A DNA stretch of 64,000 bases from Pseudomonas sp. KNUC1026 (GTDB lineage Bacteria; Pseudomonadota; Gammaproteobacteria; Pseudomonadales; Pseudomonadaceae). Below are positions 1 through 16,324 of this stretch, in pieces (the first letter of the stretch is position 1; each line of letters opens with the position of its first letter). The position numbers were made by a program, and so were the translations under genes. The notes under the pieces were generated by a model. That model saw nothing but the letters and a program-made list of their open reading frames with translations, was not told the origin of the DNA and did no database searches. The DNA is taken from NCBI RefSeq assembly GCF_021650705.1, contig NZ_CP087138.1, positions 682,001-746,000 on the forward strand. The letters run 5' to 3'.

Positions 1-167
1 CCTGCCGGGTCGCCCTGATAGAAATTGAAATCTACATAGACGTCAGGCTTGTTCGCGTAGCTGCTCATGGAGGGCAGGGTGACGGGAGCGACTTCATCTT
101 GGGTAAAACTTGCGCATCCACTCAGGCTCAAAGCCAGGGCGACACCCAGGACTCGTACGAATTGCAT
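1..167 (-). CDS. Lipoprotein, 3' end beyond the window
   Basis: Reading leftwards from the ATG at 165-167, the translation starts MQFVRVLGVALALSLSGCAS. This is a short hydrophobic signal peptide ending in a lipobox (LSGC), so the cysteine at about residue 18 should be lipidated. A good ribosome binding site (AAGGAAG) lies about 5 bases upstream. About 55 residues are visible before the window ends; none identifies a family. The extension of the neighbouring frame into this start (to position 94) is an artefact of a frameshift in that gene. Export as a lipoprotein is seen directly; function is unknown. Confidence 0.7.
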   Translation of the reverse strand, partial: MQFVRVLGVALALSLSGCASFTQDEVAPVTLPSMSSYANKPDVYVDFNFYQGDPA

Positions 168-280
168 GTTCACTTCCTTGCGTAAAGATTGGAAACCCCT
201 TCAGGGCGCGCGGATTGTAAAGGCTTTTGCCTAGTGGCAAAAGGCCGCGCTCCTGTGAGGATCTGGCCGCAGGCCTCTCT

Positions 281-1908
281 TCACGCCACTGCCTCATCCA
301 CCGAAGCCCCTTCGAAACTCTCCGCCCGCGCAATCGCCCACATGCGCGAGTAGAACTCGCCATCGACCTCGCCGCTGAGCAACTCCCGGGTTTGAGGAAC
401 AAGTGCATCTGCGAAAACAGCTTCACCTCGGTAGCGCTCATGCGCCGCACCAGGTGCTTGGCGGTGAGTTGCGAAGGGTGAGTGAGGCCGGCTGCGGCGA
501 GCATTTCGGCCAGCGCCTTGAGGGTACTGCGGTGGAAGTTGTAGACCCGCTGGGCTTTGTCAGGCACCACCAGGGCACGCTGGCGCAGGGGGTCCTGAGT
601 GGCGACGCCGGTGGGGCATTTGTTGGTGTGGCAGCTCTGCGACTGGATGCAGCCGATGGCGAACATGAACCCGCGCGCCGAGTTGGCCCAGTCCGCGCCG
701 ATGGCCATGACGCTGGCCAGGTCGAAGGCGCTGATCACCTTGCCGCTGGCGCCGAGCTTGATTTTCTCCCGCAGGCCGATACCCACCAGGGTGTTGTGCA
801 CGAACAGCAAGCCTTCGCGCATCGGCACGCCGAGGTGGTCGGTGAATTCCACCGGTGCTGCGCCCGTGCCGCCTTCGGCGCCGTCGACCACGATGAAGTC
901 CGGCAGAATGCCGGTTTCCAGCATAGCCTTGGCGATGCCCATGAACTCCCAGGGGTGGCCCAGGCACAGCTTGAACCCCACCGGCTTGCCGCCTGAAAGC
1001 TCACGCAGTTGCGCGATGAACTGCATCATTTCCAGCGGTGTGTCGAAGGCGCTGTGGCGTGAAGGCGATACGCAGTCCTGATCCATCGGCACGCCCCGGG
1101 TACGGGCGATCTCTTCGGTGATCTTGTGCTTGGGCAAAATGCCGCCGTGGCCGGGCTTGGCCCCTTGCGACAGCTTGATCTCGATCATCTTCACCTGCGG
1201 TGTGCGGGCCTGCTCGGCGAATTTCGCCGGGTCGAAGCGGCCGTCATCGGCGCGGCAGCCGAAATAGCCGCTGCCCAGCTCCCAGGTCAGGTCGCCGCCG
1301 GCTTCGCGATGGTAGGGGCTGATGCTGCCTTCGCCGGTGTCGTGATAGAAGTTGCCCAGCTTTGCGCCCCTGTTCAGGGCGCGGATCGCATTGGCGCTGA
1401 GCGAGCCGAAGCTCATCGCCGAAATGTTGAACACCGAGGCCAGGTAAGGCTGGGTGCACTGCGGGCCGCCGATGCGTACACGGAAGCTCTCCGGGTCGCT
1501 CATCGGCGCCGGGCGCATGGAGTGGCTGATGAATTCGTAGCCGGTCTGGTAGACGTTCATCAGGGTGCCGAAAGGCTTGTCGGACGCCTCGTTCTTGGCG
1601 CGCGAATACACCAGCGCACGCTGGGCGCGGGAGAAGGGCGTGGCGTCCTCGTCGGCTTCGAGCAGGTACTGGCGGATCTCCGGGCGAATGCCCTCGATCA
1701 GGTAGCGGATGTTGCCCAGGATCGGATAGTTGCGGCGCACCGCGTGGCGGCTCTGCAGCAGGTCGAACAGCCCCAGCAGGCTCAAGGCTCCGGCGATCAG
1801 GGTAAAGATCCACAGCCACTCATGGCGCGGCGCAAAGGGCAGAGTAGCGAGGGTGAACAGCACGCAGCCGACGAAGAAAGCATAGCGGCTCAGCAACGAC
1901 AGGTTCAT
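281..1908 (-). CDS. FMN-binding glutamate synthase family protein (one frameshift)
   Basis: This resembles the FMN/iron-sulfur domain of glutamate synthase (GltB domain 2) without the glutaminase domain. Such orphan proteins are widespread in Pseudomonas and their reaction is not established. The N-terminus has two hydrophobic segments (about residues 8-45), suggesting membrane attachment. Visible motifs are the substrate/FMN barrel stretch HDTGEGSISPYH, GAEGGTGAAP, and a cysteine cluster CIQSQSCHTNKC typical of the 3Fe-4S site. The frame breaks near 388-391, where a G-run appears one base short (PGELL expected). Restoring one base gives a product of 542 residues ending DEAVA at the stop at 281. 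Without it the frame runs on with unrelated sequence to position 94. I treat the break as probable sequence error. Confidence 0.85.
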
Positions 1909-1990
1909 GGATATTCCTTGGCAGGCAGGGCACGGTGTTGAAAAACATAACGCAGAAGATGGCTTTTTGCTTGCTGCCCGCCTGCAATCT

Positions 1991-6278
<4,288 letters not shown>

Positions 6279-6360
6279 GGCCTTGTTATGCGGCCAGCAG
6301 GCGATGGATGCAAGCGCGTTCGTCTGGCGCTAAGCTGCGCGCTTTGCCTGCGAGCCTCTC

Positions 6361-6763
6361 ATGCCCAAGACCATCCATATCGCCGCAGCGCTGCTGCTGG
6401 ACGCCGAAGGCCGCTCCCTGCTGGTGCGCAAACGCGGCAGTGCGATCTTCATGCAGCCGGGCGGCAAGATCGACGCCGGCGAAACCCCGCTGCAAGCCCT
6501 GGTGCGTGAGCTCGAAGAGGAGCTGTGCCTGCGCATCGACCCTGCCCAGGCACGCCCGTTGGGCCAGTTCCGTGGGCCGGGCAGCCAATGAGCCTGGCTT
6601 CGAGGTGTGCTGCGAATTGTTCGAGGTACGTACCGAGCAGGCTGTTCAGCCGGCTGCAGAAATCGAAGAAGCGCGCTGGGTGACCAGCCCCGAAGGGCTG
6701 GAGGTGGCGCCGCTGTCAGCGCGACGAATTTTCCCGCGCTTCATGCCTGCCGGGCCGCGCTGA
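6361..6763 (+). CDS. Nudix hydrolase (one frameshift)
   Basis: Small Nudix-fold pyrophosphohydrolase of about 133 residues. The Nudix box is clear in the first frame: GGKIDAGETPLQALVRELEEEL fits GX5EX7REUXEE, here spread over about residues 38-60. The substrate cannot be read from sequence; family members act on (d)NTP derivatives, nucleotide sugars or capped molecules. The first frame stops at 6591 just after GQFRG. The second frame resumes with AANEPGFEVCCELFEV and ends RFMPAGPR. One extra G in the run near 6575-6582 explains the break. The gene lies between lhr (divergent) and metR (convergent), and its last 23 bases overlap the metR 3' end. Confidence 0.8.
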
Positions 6764-7664
6764 CGCCGTCGAGCGTGGCGAAAGAAGTGTCTTTGGCGGT
6801 GAGCAGAAAGTCGCGCATGAATGGCGCTTCGAGCATGTCGCTGCGCACGCCTGCGTAGAGGGTGGCGAACAGGCCTTTCTCACCTAGCCGCTTGGCGCGC
6901 ACATAGCCGCGCGCGCTGTACTCGTGCAGTGCCCAGTGCGGCATCCCGCACACCCCGCGGCCGCTCGCCACCAATTGCATCATCATCACCGTCAGTTCGG
7001 CGGTGCGCACGCCGGCAGGCTCGATATCGGCCGGCTCCAGGAAGCGGGTGAAAATGTCCAGCCGCTCGCGCTCCACCGGGTAGGTGATCAGGGTTTGCTC
7101 GCGCAGGTCGTCAGGCACGATGTACGGTTTGCTCGCCAAGGGGTGCTGGTTGGCCACCGCCAGCATGGCCTCGTAGGTGAACAGCGGTACGTAGGTGATG
7201 CCGGCCAGTTCCACCGGGTCGGAGGTGACCACCAGGTCCAGGTCGCCGCGTGCCAGCGCCGGCAGCGGTGCAAAGGCAAAGCCGGAGGCCAGGTCCAGCT
7301 CCACCTCGGGCCAGGCGTCACGAAACTGGTCGATGGTCGGCATCAGCCACTGGAAGCAGCTGTGGCATTCGATGGCCATGTGCAGGCGCCCGGCGGTGCC
7401 ACCGGCCAGCCGGGCCAGGTCACGCTCGGCGCCGCGCATCAGCGGCAAGGTGGCGTCGGCCAGCTGCAGCAGGCGCAGGCCGGCGCTGGTGAAACGCACG
7501 GGTTTGGTCTTGCGGATGAACAGCGGCATGCCCAGGCGTTCTTCCAGCTCCTTGAACTGGTGCGAAAGCGCCGACTGGGTGAGGTGCAAACGCTCGGCGG
7601 CCTCTACCAGGCTGTCGGATTCGCGCAGGGCGTGCAGGGTCTTGAGATGGCGGATTTCGAGCAT
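6741..7664 (-). CDS. metR: LysR-type regulator of methionine biosynthesis MetR
   Basis: LysR-family activator of homocysteine methylation genes (metE/metH), using homocysteine as co-regulator. The N-terminal helix-turn-helix reads MLEIRHLKTLHALRESDSLV with LTQSALSHQFKELEERLG. The effector domain has the MetR-type signatures IECHSCFQWLMP, LVVTSDP, YPVERERLD and GMPHW, which separate it from most LysR proteins. The product is 307 residues from the second ATG (7664), which aligns with the family start; a further ATG lies six codons upstream. A MetR-type palindrome sits about 45 bases upstream, consistent with autoregulation. No met biosynthetic gene is in the window. Confidence 0.9.
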   Translation of the reverse strand: MLEIRHLKTLHALRESDSLVEAAERLHLTQSALSHQFKELEERLGMPLFIRKTKPVRFTSAGLRLLQLADATLPLMRGAERDLARLAGGTAGRLHMAIECHSCFQWLMPTIDQFRDAWPEVELDLASGFAFAPLPALARGDLDLVVTSDPVELAGITYVPLFTYEAMLAVANQHPLASKPYIVPDDLREQTLITYPVERERLDIFTRFLEPADIEPAGVRTAELTVMMMQLVASGRGVCGMPHWALHEYSARGYVRAKRLGEKGLFATLYAGVRSDMLEAPFMRDFLLTAKDTSFATLDGVSAARQA

Positions 7665-7706
7665 GGGCGGTCCATGAAACAAAAAGTGGCAACATCTGAG
7701 GTATGT

Positions 7707-7719
7707 TGAATTTCGTTCA
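7707..7719. promoter_or_regulatory. MetR operator (TGAA-N5-TTCA)
   Basis: The sequence TGAATTTCGTTCA matches the published MetR consensus TGAA-N5-TTCA without mismatch. It lies about 45 bases upstream of the chosen metR start. In enteric bacteria MetR represses its own gene by binding such a site. No divergent target gene is visible, because the gene on the other side is transcribed towards metR, so autoregulation is the likely role. Confidence 0.7.
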
Positions 7720-7752
7720 TGATACGCGCCGCGAAGCAGCCGGGTGAAGCGC

Positions 7753-7784
7753 TCGCCCGCAGCCTGTGAAAAGGCTACGGGCGA
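7753..7784 (-). terminator. Candidate terminator hairpin after the toxin-like gene
   Basis: An imperfect stem pairs TCGCCCG-c-AGCC with GGCT-a-CGGGCGA around an 8-base loop. It begins 12 bases beyond the stop of the leftward toxin-like gene (7796). There is no clear T-run, so intrinsic termination is uncertain. Confidence 0.4.
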
Positions 7785-7795
7785 GGATCGATGGG

Positions 7796-10700
7796 TTAAA
7801 CCCCAAAGCGTGTCTGGTAGCGGTACATGAACGTGAAGTCCAGGTCCGCGCGCAGGATGCGCGGGGCGCTTTCACCCTGGCTAATTTGCCAGTTCAGGCC
7901 CAGGTGGCGCTGCTCCAGGGTTTTAAGGTGCGCCTTGTTGAAGTTGAGCAGGCGCGAGTTGCTGTGAGGGTAATGCACGTGGGCGAACCAGAGCACCGTG
8001 CCAGTCTCGCTATCGATAATGCTGAACTCATCAAGGAAGTCGGCGCCATCACCGCCACTGAGCGCTCGGCGTGGGCCGGAGCGCTCGATGCTGACCTGGT
8101 TCTGGTCCAGCAGGTAGGCCAGCTTCGACGCGCTGGGCGCCTCGGCGGCCTTGCTGAAGCGTACCCGCAGCACATGGCCCTGGCGGCGCAACTCTCCAGC
8201 GCGGTCCAGCAACTGTTGGCGCAGGGTGCTGGCGTCATCGTCATTCAGGCGGCTCAACTGGCTGGCGTAGTCATCCAGGCGGTCGGCCTCGATGTCGAGC
8301 ATGCTCTGCAGGTCGGCGCCGGTAATCGAAGACGCCCCACTGGCACGCTCGGCGCGTGGCACTGCGTCGTGGGCCTGTTCCAGCGCCGAGCGGGCGTTGC
8401 TGCGCACCTGCGCTGCGTTGACCGGCGCGGCCATTGCTCGGGCCGGTTCAGGCGCCGGCTCGCTCAGGCGGTAGCGACCGTCGTGCAGTGCTGGACTCCA
8501 GCGTTCCTCAGCGCCGCCGAGCCGGGTCACCACCAGTGCCTCGCCTTCTCTTCGGCCCAGATACCATTGGCCCTGATCGTCCTGGAACGGCCGCAGCGGA
8601 TGTTGGCCGGCCTGGCGACCTGATGATGGTGCCGGTGGATAGGCCGGGCTGACGCTACGACGCTGTTTGATCGCGCGGATCATCACGAGCAGGCGTTCGT
8701 GAATGCGTGCATCGATCATCTCCGGGTGCACGGCGGCAATCCCGTTGAGTGTGGCCTTGAAGGTATCGAGGCGTGCATGCAGGTCGTGGATCACCGATGC
8801 TCGCTGTTCCTTGCTCAACGAGCTGGTACGCAGGGAAACATCGATGTCCAGGGCGCGGTGCACCACGTCCACCGAGCGTTGGTAGTTGTCGACCACACGC
8901 ACCCACTCCGGTGTCTGGCCATTGCGCATGAACAGCCGAGTCAGCGCATCGAAACGCAGGCCTTCACCGCGCTCGAAGCTCCAGAGCGACAGGGCCTGGT
9001 CGATGCTTTCGTAAGTGGAGGGGGTGGGCCCGCCCAGTACCCGGATGTGCTGTGGTGTGACCGTAGGGCGCGCTTCGCGGGCAGCATCGAGCGCTTTGAC
9101 CAGTTCGTCCGCCTCCACCAGCACGTGCGCATTCAAGGGGCGTAGCAGCGCCTGGCTGTCGAGGAAATCGCCGAGGGCGGAAATCAGTTCGTCCTCATTG
9201 GGGGCTGCGTCGATCACCTGCTGCAGGCGACGCCGGAGCTGTTCGCTGGCGAGCTGGGCTTGCTCCAGTGCCTGATCGGCGGCGCGATAGCGTGCCATGC
9301 ACAGTGTGCGTTGCTGCCACTTGCAGATGAACCTGAAATGGGCGCAGCCAGCGACGGTTTTTTCCGGATGGGCAAACAACTGGGTGCGTTGGCGGTGCGT
9401 CATTTCCTGCAAGGCTGCCCGTAGCTCGTCGTAGAGGGTTTCCTGGTGTTTCGAGCACCGCCAGGGTGGCATGGAACTCCGAGAGAGTGAGCTCACCACT
9501 GTGAGCTTTGCGCATGATAGGGGTGACGTCCTCGGAGATCCGCGCAACCTGCTCGGTCAACCGGCTCAGACGCTGTTGGCGAGTTTCGATCTGCAACAGC
9601 ACCCGTTGTGGCAAATAGCGTCTCAACCAGAGCGGAACGCGGCCGTGGGCCGCATCGGCTGCACGCTGCAGCACGTTTCCTCCACCTTGGCCACCATGCT
9701 GTATCAGCCGGCCGAACAGATTGCCGGTGAGTTTCCCAGGTACCTTCAGGACCAAGCGCTACGGGTTGTTCGGCGAACGCCCTGCCTGGCCTGCGCAGGC
9801 GCCAGGTATGCATCGCGGTGTCCCACTGCACCTGATAAGCCTGGCCGTTGCGCAGGATCCAGTGATTGCCCTGGTCCTGATACACCCCCTTGAAGCGGTT
9901 CTCGGTGCCCACCGCCAGGCCCTCGAGGTTGTGCTCGACCGCGTAGCCTTCGAAAGGGCGATCCAGACGTAACCGCTGGGCCGCCAGGCGTTGCTGGCTG
10001 GCGCTGGTGATATGGCCGGGGCGGCTGGCACGGGCCACCGCGCGATTTGCTGCCGGGGACAACGCCGCCCCCGTAGGCAACAGGTCCAACGCTGCGCCGA
10101 GCAGCGCCATCAACGCCATCTGGACTTCCAGCAGGCCATCGTGGCTTGTGCCTCGTTCGAAATGGCGTGCGCCCTTGTACAGGCCGTACAAGCCCTCGCC
10201 GATACCAATCAGGGTTCCGACACCCGGCAAAAAGCCCAGCGCGATCTGGATACCATCGACCACCTGCTGGCGTGACAACTGGTTGTGCAGGCCCAGCAGA
10301 TCGCCATTGCTGCGGGCTGTCTGGCGGTGGGTTCGCAGGTACGCACCGGCACGCTCGTTAAGCAGTTGTTGCGCCATCGACCGCTCCCCGGGCCAGGTGG
10401 TCTGGCTCTGGAACAGGCGGTAGAAGCCGTTCTGCAAGGCCTGATCGATGCGCGCTGCGAGCCATTTGGGATCGCCTTCGATTGCGCGGCTGGCGATGTA
10501 GTCTCGGATAGCTGGCTTCAGGCACAGGCCAGCCAGGTGCTCGAGGGCCTCGGCTACCGTGGCATGTTGGGACAGGATGGCTTCGGGCGCCTGTGGCAGG
10601 TACAGCAGCACACAGGGGCGTGCAGTGTCGACGATCAACAGCGCGCTTTCTATCTGGGCACCGCTGACGTAAAGGTCCTGGTCGAATACCGTCAAACCCA

Positions 10701-12227
10701 CTGGCTGCAAACGTACCGTACCCCACTGATCAGGGCTGTGCGCCTGAACGGCGAGCTCCAGCATGGCTTGGGCCTGCGTATCGATAAGGCCCAGCAAGCC
10801 GGCCAGGCGGGCCTGCAGCGCAAGTGCGGTCTCGAACGGCCGTCGCAGCAATGCCCGGCGTTGATGGTTGTGTTCGATTGCGGGAAAGAAGTAGCCGGTG
10901 AGGACCGATTCATAGGCTTGGGCCAGGTCCAGCGCCGTTGCAGTGGCTTTCAACCACTGGCTGTCGATGCCGGTGCGTAAGCGTGCCGCGGTAGTCGCCA
11001 CGTCGCTCTCGACCTGCACAGCCAGAAAATCCAGGCGCCGGTCCAGCTCGCTGTCCACCGAAGGGTCGATGTTGTGCAACAGAAACTGCTCGAGCGAAAT
11101 GAGCTCGCGCTCCACGCTCGGTACCGTCTCGAAAACCGGCACTTGCCGTGGGTCGCCCGAATGCGGCAGTGCCCGCTGTTCCAGTTGCGCCGGCAGGTCG
11201 AGCGTTACCTGGCAGTAGCCCTCGGCGCCGAAATCGTCCCGCAGCCGTTGAGCGACCTGTTTCTGTAGCCAGCTCTGGCGTGAGGGCAGGTGCGCTTGTT
11301 GATGTACCCGAGCTTCCTCATGGGCCTGGCAATGCTCTGCCAGGTCGCTGACCAGCCTTCGGCGCTGCTCCTCGTCCAGCTGTCGGAGCCAGCCCAGGTC
11401 CAGGTTACCGATCGCCAACAGTTGCTGCCCGGCCAGCACCTGCGATAGCGCGTGATCGCGTGGCCAGTGAGGGGGCGGCGTCAATGCCTCCAGTAGCTCC
11501 AGGCGTATCTCGTCAAGCGGCAGCGCGGGGTCGGCGGCAGCTACCCCGGTGTTCAGTGAGGCCAGCAGGGCAGAAGTGAATGCTTGATCCGTAGCAGAGC
11601 GCGCTGTGATCTGTTGCGAGGGTTCCATGCCCAGCAGCAACTGAACATGCGCGCAGGCCTCTGCTGGCGAGCCATAGCGTTTCAGGCCACCGGGCAACCG
11701 ATGCCACGCCAGCAGCGTTATCGCAGGCTGGCCCTGCTCGGCCAGTGCCGAGTGTTCGGTCAGCAGTACCACACCAGGAGCAAGTGCTCGGTCTCGGTCA
11801 TCACCAATTCAGCCAGGCGGTACCTGGGCAGGATCGCTTCACCCTTGAGCAGTTGGCTGGTCACGCTGATCACCAGCTTCATTTCTTCATCGTTCAGTAC
11901 GCCCAATGCGGCCTGTATACGGGTTTCAAGTGCGAGTACCTGCAGGTTGAGTTCAGTGAGCTGCTCGAGCTCGGCGGCTGTGTAGTGATGATCAGGAGCC
12001 AGTGCTCCGAGCAATGCCCAAGCTAGAGTCAGGCTGTTCTGGCGGATTTTTTCGGCGTCCAGGCAATGGCCGAGCAGTTGCTCGAAGGTGTCGCTGGAGT
12101 TGACCAGGCACGCCAGGGCCAGCGCTTTCTGGGCGCTGGCTTCGGCAAGGGAAGGTTCATGGTGTTCGAAGGTGGTGGTGCTGTCGAAAGCGTCTGGCGA
12201 GAGGGTATCGGGGTTCAGTTCGCTCAT
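7796..12227 (-). CDS. Giant dermonecrotic-toxin-like (DUF6543-type) protein, frameshifted
   Basis: One long coding region of about 1,476 residues, split into four overlapping frames by breaks near 11768 (one base short), 9745 and 9445 (one base extra each). With those corrected the length is a whole number of codons. The start MSELNPDTLSPDAF at 12227 follows an AGGG ribosome site. The general look is that of Pseudomonas giant proteins annotated as dermonecrotic toxin domain / DUF6543: helical, charged, with a glycine-rich hydrophobic segment (GFLPGVGTLIGIGEGLYGLY, about residue 650) that could insert in membranes. The C-terminal part ends LDFTFMYRYQTRFGV. No signal peptide, RTX repeats or Rhs/YD repeats were seen. 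No immunity or secretion gene is adjacent. The family assignment is from overall resemblance; the activity is unknown. Confidence 0.6.
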
Positions 12228-12297
12228 GTTCACGGCCCTGTGGTGGCAAGAGCGCGTATTGAAGCGCGCACTGTGCAATCTCAAGGCTGTATGATAG

Positions 12298-13614
<1,317 letters not shown>

Positions 13615-13618
<4 letters not shown>

Positions 13619-15507
13619 GTCGAGGGGCTCGCAAGGCTGGGGGTGGGCAACAAGGGGAGGCGAAGCAGGAAGGTGGCGCCGGGGCCCTCGTCAGCGGCCA
13701 GGGCCAGCTCGCCGCCGGCGGCTGCAGCCAGGCTGGCCGAGAGTGTCAGGCCCAGCCCCAGGCCCTGTTCACCAGGCTTGGTGGTGAAGAAGGGTTCGAA
13801 CAGGTGCTGGCGGGCAGCATCGTCGATGCCGTGGCCGTTGTCCTGCACCCGCAGGCAGTAATGCTCGCCCAGCACCTGGCCTCGCAGCGTGAGCCGCGGC
13901 GCATCCATGCCTGCCATGGCGTCCAGGGCATTGCCGATCAGGTTGCCCAACACTTGTTCCAGGCGGGTCTGGTCTATTCCGACGCGCGCATCCGCCGCCT
14001 GCCGGTCCACCTGCACGCCTGCGAGGCGGCTATCGAGAACCTGCAGTGCGGCATCCAGCGCGCTGCCAATATTGGCCTGGCCGTGGTCGTCGCCACGCCG
14101 TGCGAAAGCGCGCAGGCTGGCGGTGATGCGGCCCATGCGGTCTACCAGGTCGTTGATGGTGCGCAGGTTGGTGCTGGCCACGTCCAGCGCGCCTCGTTCG
14201 AGAAACCGAACGGTGTTGCCGGAGAGCGTGCGCAGCGCGGCCAGCGGCTGGTTCAGCTCGTGGGCAATGCTGGTGGACATCTGCCCAATGGCGGCCAGTT
14301 TGCCGGCGCGCACCAGTTCATCCTGCGCCTGGCGCAGGGTTTCTTCGGCGTGGCGCCGCTCGCGAATCTGCGCCCGCAGGCGTTCGTTGCTGGCGCGCAG
14401 GTCGGCGGTACGCTCGGCGATGCGTTTTTCCAGCAGGTTGTTGGCCTCTTCGAGCGCTTCTCGAGCGGCCAGGCGGGTAGCGAGGACCTTGCGCCGCTCT
14501 TTCCAGGCGATCAGCAAAAAGGCCAGCAGGGCGAAGGCCACGCCCACCAGCGCACCGAGGATCATCGCCTCATGACGCTGTTCGCGCAGCGGCGTGAGCA
14601 GCGTGAAGCGCCAGTGGGTATCAGGGAGTAGGCGGCTTTGTGCCAGATAGGTGATGGTGCTGGCATTGCCGTTGTCATCGGTTTGCACCAGCGACAGCCG
14701 CTCCAGGTCCTGGGCCAGCGTTTCGCGGTCTACCGGCTCCAGCTCGGTCAGGCGATACCAGTAGTATTGCAGGCTGCGCGCCAGGCGCTCGAGGATCACT
14801 TCGTTGAGCGGGTAGATCGACTTGAGGCGCCGCGCCGGGTCGCTGGAGAGGATGATGATCCCGTTTTCGTCGCTGACGAAGGCTTCCAGGCGCGCGCGCT
14901 TCCAGCGTTCTTCCATTGCCTCCAGGCGTACCTTGATCACGGCCACGCCGATGATCCTGCCGTGATCTTCCAGGCCATGGGCCAGATGATAGCCAGGCTC
15001 GCCGTTGGTGGTGCCGATGCCGTAGTAGCGGCCGGTCTGGCCGCGGATGGCATCCTTGAAATAAGGGCGGAACGATAGGTCCTCGCCGAGGAAACTGTCG
15101 GTGTCGCGCCAGTTGCTGGTGGCCTGCACGCGGCCGGTGGGGTCGAGCACATAGATGACCCGTGCCCCGCTGCGCCGCTGCAGGCCTTCGAGGTAGGTGT
15201 TCACCGCGCCACGCCGGCCGCCGTCGGGCCAGGCCAGCAGGTCGGAGACCCCCGTTTCCAGCTCCAGCACGCTGGGCAGGTAACGGTACTGGTTCAGCTC
15301 GATTTCGAGCGCCCGTGCATTGAGCTCCATCTGCCGCGCGCCGGCTTCGCTGAGCGAGCGCAGGCCGTACTGATCGCTGATCCAGTAGCCCAGCACGCCC
15401 AGGGCGCTGGTGACCAGCACGATCAATGGCAACATCAGCAAATGGCGGTGGGAACGTGGGAGCACGAGAAAGGTGGAGGGCCGTTCAGGAGTAGGGCGCC
15501 ATTTCAT
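13615..15507 (-). CDS. aauS: Sensor histidine kinase AauS
   Basis: DctB-like membrane sensor of 630 residues. A transmembrane helix (about residues 24-42) is followed by a large periplasmic region with a double-CACHE look (residues 45-320). A second membrane helix (about 330-350), a coiled coil (REALEEANNLLEKRIAERTA), the HisKA box AHELNQPLAALRTLSGN with the phospho-His, and an ATPase domain with N, G1 and G2 boxes (NLIGNALDAM, DNGHGID, GLGLGL) follow. It pairs with AauR, whose ATG overlaps its stop. Family work links AauRS to acidic amino acid sensing in P. putida. The start at 15507 was preferred because upstream codons lie inside a strong inverted repeat. Confidence 0.88.
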
Positions 15508-15511
15508 CACA

Positions 15512-15580
15512 GCGCCCTGCCGCTGCCCAGCGCCGAGCACCTGGCCACGCGCAGCGGCGTGGCCAGGGCGGGCAGGGCGC
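15512..15580 (-). terminator. Nested stem-loop between aatP and aauS
   Basis: An 11-bp perfect inner stem (CCTGGCCACGC at 15540 with GCGTGGCCAGG at 15557) sits inside a 10-bp outer stem (GCGCCCTGCC at 15512 with GGCAGGGCGC at 15571). It fills the gap between the aatP stop (15590) and aauS ATG (15507). It lacks a T-run. It could reduce read-through from the transporter genes into the regulator genes or protect the 3' end of the transporter mRNA. Confidence 0.55.
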
Positions 15581-15589
15581 GGCGGCCGA

Positions 15590-16324
15590 TCAATGCTGCA
15601 GGATCCGCGACAGGAAGTGGCGGGCACGTTCCGAGCGCGCTTCGATATCACCGAAGAACTCGTCCTTGGCGCAATCCTCGACGATCTGCCCCTGGTCCAT
15701 GAAGATCACCCGGTCGGCCACCTTGCGTGCAAAGCCCATTTCGTGGGTTACGCACATCATGGTCATGCCTTCCTGAGCCAGCTGCACCATCACATCGAGC
15801 ACTTCATTGACCATTTCCGGGTCGAGTGCCGAGGTGGGTTCGTCGAACAGCATGACGATCGGGTCCATCGCCAATGCCCGAGCAATCGCCACACGCTGTT
15901 GCTGGCCGCCGGAAAGCTGGCCGGGGAACTTGTGCGCGTGGGCTTTGAGGCCAACGCGGTCGAGCAGCTTCAGGCCCTTTTCGGTCGCTTCCTCTTTGCT
16001 GCGGCCGAGCACCTTGATCTGCGCGATGGTGAGGTTTTCGGTGATCGACAGGTGCGGGAACAGCTCGAAATGCTGAAACACCATGCCCACCCGCGAGCGC
16101 AGCTTGGGCAGGTCGGTCTTGGCTGCGCCCACCGACGTGCCGTCGACCACGATGTCGCCCTTCTGGAAGGGCTCAAGCGCGTTGACGCACTTGATCAGCG
16201 TGGACTTGCCCGACCCGGACGGGCCGCACACCACCACCACTTCACCCTTCTTGACTTCGGTGCTGCAGTCGGTGAGCACCTGGAAGTTGCCATACCACTT
16301 GGAGATGTTCTTGATGGAAATCAT
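15590..16324 (-). CDS. aatP: Glutamate/aspartate ABC transporter ATP-binding protein
   Basis: ATPase subunit (GltL/AatP type), 244 residues. Walker [11 protein letters not shown]-loop [11 protein letters not shown], signature LSGGQQQR, Walker [13 protein letters not shown] and the H-loop [15 protein letters not shown] are all present, in the typical polar amino acid transporter arrangement. It powers uptake through the AatQ/AatM channel on the cytoplasmic face. The start overlaps the aatM stop by 4 bases, implying coupled translation. No frameshift. Confidence 0.93.
   Translation of the reverse strand: MISIKNISKWYGNFQVLTDCSTEVKKGEVVVVCGPSGSGKSTLIKCVNALEPFQKGDIVVDGTSVGAAKTDLPKLRSRVGMVFQHFELFPHLSITENLTIAQIKVLGRSKEEATEKGLKLLDRVGLKAHAHKFPGQLSGGQQQRVAIARALAMDPIVMLFDEPTSALDPEMVNEVLDVMVQLAQEGMTMMCVTHEMGFARKVADRVIFMDQGQIVEDCAKDEFFGDIEARSERARHFLSRILQH

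Noticed and set aside
94..280. C-terminal extension of the glutamate-synthase-like protein to position 94
   Set aside because: It arises after a one-base shift near 390; the true frame ends at 281 with family sequence, and the extension overlaps the lipoprotein start.
11760..11772. Two separate overlapping genes at the 5' part of the toxin-like region
   Set aside because: The second frame would start at a GTG without a ribosome site; one missing base joins both into one protein of whole-codon length.
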